Positions 1 through 7,033 of a stretch of 10,384 nucleotides of DNA are shown here, piece after piece (the first letter of the stretch is position 1; each line of letters begins with the position of its first letter). Source of the DNA: Fidelibacterota bacterium (GTDB lineage: Bacteria; Fidelibacterota; UBA2242; JAFGTP01); contig JAIPJV010000048.1 of assembly GCA_021734005.1 (NCBI GenBank), forward strand, positions 1-10,384, in the 5' to 3' direction. The position numbers were made by a program, and so were the translations under genes. The notes beneath the pieces were generated by a model. It had not been told where the DNA came from and searched no databases. It saw only the letters and a program-made list of their open reading frames with translations.

Positions 1-2
1 AA

Positions 3-833
3 GAAGGCGTGACTTTTATTGACACTGCTGATGTTTATGGTTTTGGCCATTCTGAGGAACTGATTCGGGAAGTTCTGGAAGAAATGGATATAAAGGATGA
101 AATTACCGTGGCTACAAAAGCCAGTAATGATTTTTACAATGCTGGTGAAAATGATGATGCTGGCTATGGTCCTATTCAGCAGAATACTAATAAGGAATAC
201 ATTATTAGTGCTGCTGAGAAGAGTCTCAAGCGTCTCAATGTAGAAGCTCTGGATATCCTTCAACTCCATAGTCCGGATACTGAGAAGCTGGAAATCGATG
301 ATCCCTGGCTGGCTTTAGAGCAATTGAAAAAAGATGGCAAGATCAAACACGCTGGATGGAGTGTGCAATCTTTTCAGGAAACCAAACAGGCGTTTCTGCT
401 TGACGAACATCATGATCTGATTGACACGATTCAGGTCCGCTATAATTTATTGGAACGCGAGGCAGAAAAAATGCTTTTCAAAAAGGCTGAGAAATATAAT
501 ATTGGTGTAATTGTTCGTATTCCTCTGCTTTTTGGACTATTGACAGGAAAATTTGACCGAAATACCCGTTTTGGTGAAGATGACCATCGCCGAATGAATC
601 TGTCACCTGAAAAACTGGATAAATATCTGACCCAACTGGAAAAGATGCAGCCGCTTTACGATCGCTACCCTGATCAAACTATGGCCCAGGTAAGTTTGCG
701 TTTCTGCATTTCCCATCCTGCTGCAGATATCGCGATTCCCGGTGCCAAAACTGATCAGCAAGTCATAGACAATGCCGCTGCTTCTGACCACGGACCGATT
801 CCGAAGGAATATATTCCTGATATAGAGGAATGA
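3..833 (+). CDS. Aldo/keto reductase, 5' end outside the window
   Basis: This is an NADPH-dependent aldo/keto reductase with a TIM-barrel fold, probably cytoplasmic because no signal is visible, and its substrate cannot be told. The reading frame is open to the left edge and gives E-G-V-T-F-I-D-T-A-D-V-Y-G, the family signature. The GTG at position 9 is therefore an internal valine and the true start lies upstream. The expected catalytic tetrad is present: Asp (codon 21-23) and Tyr (36-38) in 'DTADVY', Lys (117-119) in 'VATKAS', and His (267-269) in 'LQLHSPD'. The C-terminal cofactor region 'AIPGAKTDQQVIDNAAA' is intact and the gene stops with TGA. About 276 residues are visible of the roughly 310-330 usual for the family, so only a short N-terminus is missing. 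Its G+C content resembles the right-hand operon more than the next gene. No link in function to the secreted proteins is evident. Confidence 0.93.
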   Translation, partial: EGVTFIDTADVYGFGHSEELIREVLEEMDIKDEITVATKASNDFYNAGENDDAGYGPIQQNTNKEYIISAAEKSLKRLNVEALDILQLHSPDTEKLEIDDPWLALEQLKKDGKIKHAGWSVQSFQETKQAFLLDEHHDLIDTIQVRYNLLEREAEKMLFKKAEKYNIGVIVRIPLLFGLLTGKFDRNTRFGEDDHRRMNLSPEKLDKYLTQLEKMQPLYDRYPDQTMAQVSLRFCISHPAADIAIPGAKTDQQVIDNAAASDHGPIPKEYIPDIEE

Positions 834-1088
834 TGGGATGTGAGATGATATATTATTTTATTGGAATAATTAAAAAGAAACTATTGTAAAAAATAGTATA
901 TCTATTATAAAGTACGACAATTTTGTTAAAAAAATTATTAATCGAGGTATATGATAGGCTAGACAATTTTTTTGTTCAAATTTTTTCTTAAAAATTTAAT
1001 CTAAAAATCATAAATTTATTACATCTGTTTTAGTTCGTTAAGTTTATGAATTAATTAATTTCTAACAATTAAGACACAGGATATAAGC
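834..1088. other. AT-rich intergenic region between the reductase and the GHL10 gene
   Basis: The spacer is very AT-rich and no gene is seen in it. Two weak AT-only hairpins occur (852-857 with 865-870, and 880-885 with 892-897). Neither has a G+C stem or a following T-run, so no convincing terminator for the reductase is visible. A loose sigma-70-like pair, TTGTTC at 972-977 and TTTAAT at 995-1000 with a 17-base spacer, could drive the downstream gene. In such AT-rich sequence this match is weak evidence. A Shine-Dalgarno-like AGGAT at 1078-1082 lies six bases before the ATG at 1089. Confidence 0.4.
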
Positions 1089-4000
1089 ATGAAAAATTTG
1101 AATATAATTGTTTTGCTATTACTATCATTATTTTTCCATAACCATCTTCCTGCACAGTCCAATCGAGAATTTCGAGCAACCTGGGTTATAACCTGGGAAC
1201 ATAAATGTGATAAAGACCGGATTATCGAAATTTTAGACAATCATGTCAAGTCGAATATGTCTGCGGTCCTTTTCCAAATAAGACAAAGTGGTACTGCCTA
1301 TTATAATTCGAGTTACGAACCCTGGGGATACTATGCAAACTATGAAAATCCTGGTTTCGATCCTTTAGCTTTTGCTGTCAAGGAAGCTCATAAAAGGGGG
1401 CTTGAACTGCATGCCTGGTTTAATACCTTTCATACTTCTAGCACAAGAGCTGGTACACCAGCTGGTGACCACCCTGAATGGGTCTGTCGTGATGGAAATG
1501 ACAAACCCATGCCTAGTAACAAAGCGATATCTCCAGGATTACAAGAAGTCAGAGAATATACTATCGGTGTCGCCATGGAAATTGTTAATAATTACAATAT
1601 TGATGGATTACACCTAGACTATGTCAGATGGAACGAGTACACTAATGATGATTTAGCAAAACCTGTTCCTCCATATAAATCAGTTGATGGTATGATCTCT
1701 CAATCTGAACTTGAGAAACTTAATCAAACTGCAGATAAAGATCGCTACCTTTATGATATTAACCATAAATATAGCGACGGTGTCCCTGAAGGTTTTGATA
1801 GCTGGGAAGAATGGTGGCGATGGTCAGTAACGGAATTTGTCAACAATTTGCATGATTCAATCCAGGCTGTAAAACCCTGGGTTAAACTATCACCGGCTGC
1901 TCTGGGAAAATACAAAGAAGGTGGCAACTATGGTTGGAATGGTTACTATCGGGTTTACCAGGATGCTGCTAAATGGTTCAATAATGGATATATTGAACTG
2001 CTCACACCAATGCATTATCACTGGAAATATCCAAATGGATTTTACAATGAATTAACCGAGGATTGGGAGCCCTATATTCAGCCTGGAATTGATGCAGGAA
2101 GGATTTACTCCGTTGGGCCCGGCTCTTATATACTGGATAGATATGGAGTATGGTCTAATCATCGTGGCATAGTTGAAAAATGTCGGACACTAGATTGGGT
2201 AAATGGTTTTCATTTTTTCTCCTATGATTACTGGGTTAGTCATAATTATTGGGATACAGCAGCGGAAACATTTTTTTCAGTAAAACCAAAGATACCTAAA
2301 ACAGATTTTTTACTATCTCGCGATATTGAAGCACCTCAACTTTCAATAAGTAGAATTGATACTTCATCCTATGAACTTGAAGTTACTCCATCTACTATTT
2401 TTGATGAAGGTCAATGGTTAGTTGTCTATGAATCTTTGGAAAATAATATAGATAGAGATTCAACCCAAATAAGGGATATTAAATATTCTGATTACAGTTT
2501 TACTTATGAAATTCACTATGATCCTGAATTATCTTACGAAGATAAGTACTATTTTTCGGTATCAATTTGTGATCGTTACTGGAATGAGTCCCAATTATCA
2601 AATACATTGATGATTGATGATATTCCATCTTTTCCGCCTGCTCTAGCTTACTCCACTATTTCTGATGGAGATACTATTAAGCCCTATCAGGAGTTACTAT
2701 TTGTTTTTGATCATCCTGTAGATCAAAACAGTTTTGAAGATAACTTCCAAATATCGCCTTCCATTGACATAACGGAATATCAATGGACTGAAGATTCGAA
2801 ATCCGTTAAACTTGTAATAGCGGAAGAATTAGATGCAGGAACCTCCTACCAATTTAAGATTCCCCCTACAGTTGTGGGAAAATACAATCAAGAACCTTTT
2901 GATGGAGATCAAGATGGAACTGGTGGAGATGCTCTATCAATGACTATCCAAACCGAAGATACAGATACTCAGGGGCCAAAAATTGTTTCATACTATCCTA
3001 ATACAGATGCCGCTAAAAATGCTTTTGATGTAAATAATGTCCTAACTATAACTTTTGATGAAATTATTAATCATAATTCAATTAATGACAGCACAATAAG
3101 TTTGCTAAAAATTCATCCTGAGGCGGGCGAGATTGAGACTGAAATTTATTATTCCTGCTATGATATCAATAACAAAACCATCGTAACTATTAATCCACTC
3201 GATGACTTGATTGCAGACCAGGATTATAAATTAATATTTTTAAATCATGCTAGCGATAAATATGATAATAAGATGTCAGACAATTTTGTACTCAATTTTA
3301 CAACTGAAAATTTCCATTATAGTGTAAAAAACGAAATTAATGACATGTCCCATCGTGGTTCCCTTACTGCTCCTTATTTGGATAAGAAATCAACAAATGT
3401 CAATGAATCTATAAGCAAAGTAAAATATGAAGTTTTAAATCAATTACCCGGCACTTATCCTCCATTGGCGCCTTTTATCACCTATTTATGGAATGATAGC
3501 GAAGAAACTAGTCTACTATATGAAAAAATGGAATATTCTGCTGCTAGAGTTAAAATTTTTGATACAACGGGAACAATTCAACTCTTTATTTTCGGTGACA
3601 ACAGTAACAATAAATTCCGGTTTTGTCTGGAAGAATATCAGAATGACGAATTCACCGGGTTGGAAGTCTCAAAATGGATAGATATTAATTGGTATGGCTG
3701 GCGTCTGGTAGAATGGGATATGGACAAAGCAGCTCAGACTGGAGCCTGGGATCTAGGTCAGGGTGATGGAATTTTGAACGGTGATAGATATCATTATGAT
3801 AGTTTTCAGTTCACCCAATCTGAGAAAGGCTCAACACTTGGCAAAATAGGAATTGATGACTTACTCTATATTGAGAAAAAAAGTGGCCGCCCTGCTAAAA
3901 TTGCTAATAAAAATACAAATACCCCCCAAAAATTCACTTTATATCAAAATTATCCTAATCCTTTTAACCCAACAACAACTATTAAATTTTCTGTTCCTAA

Positions 4001-4190
4001 TAAATCCCATGTGAGATTAAATATTTATGATTTATCCGGTAGTCTAGTTGATCAACCAGTAAACAAAGTATATAATTCTGGATCTTATGAAACCACTTTT
4101 AATGGAAAGAATTTGGCTTCAGGAATTTACTTTTATCAATTAATTACCGAAGAAAAAGTTATAACACGAAAAATGATGTTAATAAAATAA
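1089..4190 (+). CDS. Secreted glycoside hydrolase-like family 10 (GHL10/DUF187) protein with Ig-like domains and T9SS sorting domain
   Basis: This is a large multidomain cell-surface or secreted protein of 1033 residues. Residues 1-23 form a Sec signal peptide (basic start, long Leu/Phe core, probable cleavage after 'PAQ'). Residues about 27-400 match the GHL10 family, whose E. coli member DigH (YddW) cleaves denuded peptidoglycan glycan strands. Visible landmarks are 'FRATWVITW' (28-36), 'GLELHAWFN' (104-112), 'IDGLHLDYVRW' (171-181), 'LSPAALGKY' (267-275) and 'ELLTPMHYHW' (303-312). Residues about 415-510 look like a fibronectin III/Ig-type fold. Residues about 513-622 and 628-740 look like two SbsA/Big_5-type Ig domains, and about 745-928 looks like a beta-rich jelly-roll domain, possibly carbohydrate-binding. 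Residues 949-1033 are a T9SS type A sorting domain ('YQNYPNPFNPTTTIKF' to 'KMMLIK'). The ATG is supported by AGGAT six bases upstream. The gene is convergent with the phosphodiester glycosidase and ends at a strong terminator. The substrate (peptidoglycan or another glycan) is inference; the family and sorting calls are firm. Confidence 0.9.
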   Translation: MKNLNIIVLLLLSLFFHNHLPAQSNREFRATWVITWEHKCDKDRIIEILDNHVKSNMSAVLFQIRQSGTAYYNSSYEPWGYYANYENPGFDPLAFAVKEAHKRGLELHAWFNTFHTSSTRAGTPAGDHPEWVCRDGNDKPMPSNKAISPGLQEVREYTIGVAMEIVNNYNIDGLHLDYVRWNEYTNDDLAKPVPPYKSVDGMISQSELEKLNQTADKDRYLYDINHKYSDGVPEGFDSWEEWWRWSVTEFVNNLHDSIQAVKPWVKLSPAALGKYKEGGNYGWNGYYRVYQDAAKWFNNGYIELLTPMHYHWKYPNGFYNELTEDWEPYIQPGIDAGRIYSVGPGSYILDRYGVWSNHRGIVEKCRTLDWVNGFHFFSYDYWVSHNYWDTAAETFFSVKPKIPKTDFLLSRDIEAPQLSISRIDTSSYELEVTPSTIFDEGQWLVVYESLENNIDRDSTQIRDIKYSDYSFTYEIHYDPELSYEDKYYFSVSICDRYWNESQLSNTLMIDDIPSFPPALAYSTISDGDTIKPYQELLFVFDHPVDQNSFEDNFQISPSIDITEYQWTEDSKSVKLVIAEELDAGTSYQFKIPPTVVGKYNQEPFDGDQDGTGGDALSMTIQTEDTDTQGPKIVSYYPNTDAAKNAFDVNNVLTITFDEIINHNSINDSTISLLKIHPEAGEIETEIYYSCYDINNKTIVTINPLDDLIADQDYKLIFLNHASDKYDNKMSDNFVLNFTTENFHYSVKNEINDMSHRGSLTAPYLDKKSTNVNESISKVKYEVLNQLPGTYPPLAPFITYLWNDSEETSLLYEKMEYSAARVKIFDTTGTIQLFIFGDNSNNKFRFCLEEYQNDEFTGLEVSKWIDINWYGWRLVEWDMDKAAQTGAWDLGQGDGILNGDRYHYDSFQFTQSEKGSTLGKIGIDDLLYIEKKSGRPAKIANKNTNTPQKFTLYQNYPNPFNPTTTIKFSVPNKSHVRLNIYDLSGSLVDQPVNKVYNSGSYETTFNGKNLASGIYFYQLITEEKVITRKMMLIK

Positions 4191-4215
4191 TAAAACTGAA
4201 TTAAAAATAATAAGT

Positions 4216-4250
4216 AAGGCCCGGGTTTATTACCCGGGCTTTTTTGTTTT
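4216..4250 (+). terminator. Rho-independent terminator of the GHL10 gene, possibly shared by the convergent gene
   Basis: A perfect 7-bp all-G/C stem, GCCCGGG (4219-4225) with CCCGGGC (4233-4239), encloses a 7-base loop TTTATTA. It is followed on the plus strand by TTTTTTGTTTT, with AA/TT pairs extending the base of the stem. It begins about 28 bases after the GHL10 stop codon. On the minus strand the same stem is followed by a weaker T-rich run (CTTACTTATTATTTTT). Since it is the only hairpin in the 73-base gap, it probably also ends the convergent gene, though less efficiently. Confidence 0.92.
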
Positions 4251-4263
4251 ACCTATATTTTTC

Positions 4264-6723
4264 CTATTTGAGCAGGATCATTTTTTTCACCTTAACAAAA
4301 TCCGGTGTCTGAAGCTTATAAAAATATATACCACTTGATACCCCCTGCTTTTTAAAAATATAATTGTATCTACCTGCTGAAAGTTTTTTATTAACTAATT
4401 CAGTTATTTTTTTTCCTGTAAGGTCATAGATGCTTAATTTTACATCAGATTGTTGAGGAATAACAAATTCAATTTTGGTGGAATTGTTAAAGGGATTTGG
4501 ATAGTTCTGAAATAAATGGAAAGATGGTTCTTTATTTTCAAATTTATTAGAATTTTTGATAGTAGTACCGGAATAATTTACCTTGAAATTATCCAAGTAA
4601 ATTGTGCCACTATTAAGTGAATCTAGAGGAGCACTACTTCCCAACATAATTTGAATGGCTTTTACTCGAATGGGATAGGTAAAATCAAAATTACTAATAT
4701 CCATACTTAAAGTCGTATATCCTGTAGTATCAGTAATAAAGCCCGGATTTACAATCTTATTTTCTTTACCTGCATTATCTTCAACTAAAATATAGCATAA
4801 ATGCTCTGCACCATCAGAATAGAAATCTAGGTTAAAATTTTTAGGTATTCCCCCAACTAAAATATTGGTTTTCAGAAAAATCCAACTACGTACTGAGCCT
4901 TCCCTGATAAAAGCATAATCCACCTGAAAAGCACCATTGCCTTCAGTTTTTGGTTGGGAAATAATGCTTAAATTACTTTGATCAAGCAATATATTTTCAC
5001 CTGATAATTCCCAGCCACTTTTACTATCCATATTTTCCATTAGTTTTTGGCCCTCAAAAACCTCTACACTTACATAGGCTGTATCGGTAAATCCTTCATA
5101 ATTTACAACAATTTCCGTTTCTCCTTCCTGAAAAGCTCTAAATGTGCCAATTGTGTCGATCTCTCCTATGCTTTCATCAAGTACTTTCCATTCCATATCA
5201 TTGGCTGATATTTTATGCCTATTCCCATTTTCATCATAAACTATTGTCTCAAATTTGACCGGATTGGTTGTATCTGTCATACAATTATTTGGACTTATAT
5301 TTAGCCGCTCAATATCTTTTAAATATACAAAGCATGAGTCTTTCATACCTTCATAATTAGCATAGATATAACCACTATCTCCAAGTGCATGGGCAGAAAA
5401 CACGCCATTAGTATCTATATTACCGAGGGATTTGCTCAAATGATAAGTAAGATTTGATTTAACTAAATCAACAGGATTAAAATATTGGTCCCATCCATTT
5501 GCTTTTATTTTAACTTTTTCTCCCCGGAATAGGCAATAGTTATCAGGTTCAACCTGAATAGAATTCAATTCTCCATCAGGTGCTGAAGATACAGCCAGGA
5601 GTGAATTAGCAACAAATCTTTCCGATCCATCTGAAGGAGAATTCTTAACAGCATTTCTAATTACCATTGTAGTAGACCCACCTCCATCCAGATTTAATCC
5701 TTCTGCAACTCCAATTTTGATCATAAAATTAGCAAGCTCCGGCAAAGTCATACCTATGCTGCTAGGTTGGCGACCATCAACTGTAATAAAATAGAAATAA
5801 CTACTATCAGCAGAAAAACCTACTGCCGTGCGTGGATGGCGGTCAAAAGCATGTGAAGGCCCACCTTCATTATTATAGCCCTCCTGAGCATAATTAGCTC
5901 CATTATGGACGATTTTGGGATAACCACCCATTAATTGGGTCATTTTTTTAGGACCAGGCTTCATGTTTAATACCAGTTTTAATGTGTCCCCAACACTTAT
6001 ATCATTTAGTAAAAAATCACTGGATGTGCCATGACCAGAGAGTACAACTTTTTGCTCTTCACCTGAATTCATAGAGCCAACTAAATTTTCTATTGAATCC
6101 ACAGTGCAAGAGATAGTATCATTTACAATCCAATCCTCCAAAGGAGAAATTAATAGTTCAGTTCCCCATTTATTTGTTCCTGTATTCTCTCCCATATAAC
6201 TGTTATAAAGGATGAGTTGATTCGTTAATCTATCAGTATTGACTCCGCTAATAGGATTAGAGCTTCCATTTGATTTTATAACAGTACCGGAAAAATTTGT
6301 AACTTCTAGAAAAGGTTCCATTAAATTACTCACACCTATTGTAGATCTAATATTATTATCTATTGTCCTAACTAATTGGCCTTTAACAATCTGACTATTA
6401 ATTGGTACTCCCCCTGATCCATAAAAATCTCCATTTACAGCACCTACGACTCTATGCCCTTCTTGGCTATTGCGAGAAGCCATGGAACTCGTCCTTTCTG
6501 ATCCAATCAGTTGATCTTCCGCTTTAACTGTTTGTAATGAAATATAGGGATTAGTAAGATCAACTTTGAGTACGTGAATATCCCAGGGTTTAGAAGGAGC
6601 TTGTATATGCTTATGTACTGAGGCTGGACCTACTTGAGTTTCATATAGTGTGATGAATTCAGTAGCTAAAGTAACTTTTATGATAAAAAGCACTAGAATC
6701 ATAATTATTTTGAATTTTCGCAT
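4264..6723 (-). CDS. Secreted NAGPA-type phosphodiester glycosidase with Ig-like domains and T9SS sorting domain
   Basis: This 819-residue secreted protein belongs to the phosphodiester glycosidase family (PF09992), named for the mammalian enzyme that removes GlcNAc from GlcNAc-1-phosphodiesters; its bacterial substrates are mostly unknown. Residues 1-20 are a Sec signal peptide ending 'VTLA'. The catalytic-type domain spans about 45-380, with the family landmarks 'GAVNGDFY' (94-101), 'HPRTAVGFS' (296-304), 'VDGRQP' (315-320), 'LNLDGGGSTTMV' (343-354) and 'VANSLLAVS' (371-379). Two bacterial Ig-like (Big_2-type) domains follow at about 385-470 and 471-555; both carry a 'G.ID(T).G.F.A' motif. 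A beta-rich jelly-roll domain (about 560-716, ending 'GTIYLDNFKVNY') and a T9SS type A sorting domain (735-819, 'FQNYPNPFNNSTKIEF' to 'KKMILLK') complete it. AAAGAGG (complement of 6731-6737) lies seven bases before the ATG. It is separated from the propeller operon by that operon's terminator, so it probably has its own promoter in the 6724-6969 gap. The substrate is unknown. Confidence 0.91.
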   Translation of the reverse strand: MRKFKIIMILVLFIIKVTLATEFITLYETQVGPASVHKHIQAPSKPWDIHVLKVDLTNPYISLQTVKAEDQLIGSERTSSMASRNSQEGHRVVGAVNGDFYGSGGVPINSQIVKGQLVRTIDNNIRSTIGVSNLMEPFLEVTNFSGTVIKSNGSSNPISGVNTDRLTNQLILYNSYMGENTGTNKWGTELLISPLEDWIVNDTISCTVDSIENLVGSMNSGEEQKVVLSGHGTSSDFLLNDISVGDTLKLVLNMKPGPKKMTQLMGGYPKIVHNGANYAQEGYNNEGGPSHAFDRHPRTAVGFSADSSYFYFITVDGRQPSSIGMTLPELANFMIKIGVAEGLNLDGGGSTTMVIRNAVKNSPSDGSERFVANSLLAVSSAPDGELNSIQVEPDNYCLFRGEKVKIKANGWDQYFNPVDLVKSNLTYHLSKSLGNIDTNGVFSAHALGDSGYIYANYEGMKDSCFVYLKDIERLNISPNNCMTDTTNPVKFETIVYDENGNRHKISANDMEWKVLDESIGEIDTIGTFRAFQEGETEIVVNYEGFTDTAYVSVEVFEGQKLMENMDSKSGWELSGENILLDQSNLSIISQPKTEGNGAFQVDYAFIREGSVRSWIFLKTNILVGGIPKNFNLDFYSDGAEHLCYILVEDNAGKENKIVNPGFITDTTGYTTLSMDISNFDFTYPIRVKAIQIMLGSSAPLDSLNSGTIYLDNFKVNYSGTTIKNSNKFENKEPSFHLFQNYPNPFNNSTKIEFVIPQQSDVKLSIYDLTGKKITELVNKKLSAGRYNYIFKKQGVSSGIYFYKLQTPDFVKVKKMILLK

Positions 6724-6763
6724 TTCCTTACCTCTTTAAATGTAATTTTGGTATAATTTATGT

Positions 6764-6915
6764 GTTCACTTTAAAAAGATGTCTTGGCACAAAATGTTAT
6801 CGTGAGCGGAGTCAAACCATGGACGCGAAAAGATAGAAAAAATATTTCGACTCTCTCGTAAGAGATCTCTATGAGACGCTCAATATGACTGGTTTATACC
6901 CTTTTAAAAGTGGAC
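6764..6915. repeat. Long imperfect inverted repeat, MITE/REP-like intergenic element
   Basis: The gap 6724-7033 holds no gene. Most of it is an imperfect palindrome. The outer arms are CACTTTAAAAAG (6767-6778) and the complement of 6901-6912, CACTTTTAAAAG, with one mismatch. The inner arms are GTTATCGTGAGCG then GAGTCAAAC (6796-6817) and, read from the other strand, GTCATATTGAGCG then GAGTCGAAA (6889-6877 and 6853-6845), with 17 of 22 positions matching. The right inner arm is split by 23 bases (6854-6876) that carry their own palindrome, AGAGATCTCT, flanked by TCTC and GAGA. The 'TTGAGCGGAGTCGAAA' type core resembles short palindromic repeats that I recall as frequent in intergenic regions of FCB genomes; that resemblance is from memory and unverified. 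The element sits directly upstream of the phosphodiester glycosidase start and could overlap its promoter. Confidence 0.6.
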
Positions 6916-6969
6916 TCTTTTATCAAATAGCGATAAATTTTTCATATAAAAAAAACCGAAAATCAAAAG

Positions 6970-7002
6970 AAAAGAGCCGATGACATAGTCACCGGCTCTT
7001 TT
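6970..7002 (-). terminator. Rho-independent terminator of the propeller operon
   Basis: A perfect 10-bp stem, AAAAGAGCCG (6970-6979) with CGGCTCTTTT (6993-7002), continues inward through TGAC/GTCA to a 3-base loop. The one non-complementary position is a G.U wobble when transcribed on the minus strand but an A.C mismatch on the plus strand, which supports the minus strand as the used direction. A T-rich run (TTTTCTTTTGATTTT) follows on the minus strand. It lies about 31 bases after the stop codon of the gene ending at 7034. Confidence 0.92.
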
Positions 7003-7033
7003 ACTATCTTTCCATAAGGTAAAAAACTAACAA

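Noticed and set aside
9..11. GTG as the start of the aldo/keto reductase
   Set aside because: The frame continues upstream to base 3 with Glu-Gly ahead of the Val, giving the family signature 'GVTFIDTADVYG'; the start is outside the window and no ribosome binding site is visible.
852..897. AT-only hairpins after the reductase gene as a terminator
   Set aside because: The stems are six A/T pairs with no G+C base and no following T-run, as expected by chance in such AT-rich sequence.
1055..1240. 61-codon minus-strand reading frame over the GHL10 start
   Set aside because: It overlaps the signal peptide and first domain of the GHL10 gene and has no recognisable domain. The short frames at 603-791, 1372-1617, 3493-3681 and 7990-8193 were dropped for the same reason.
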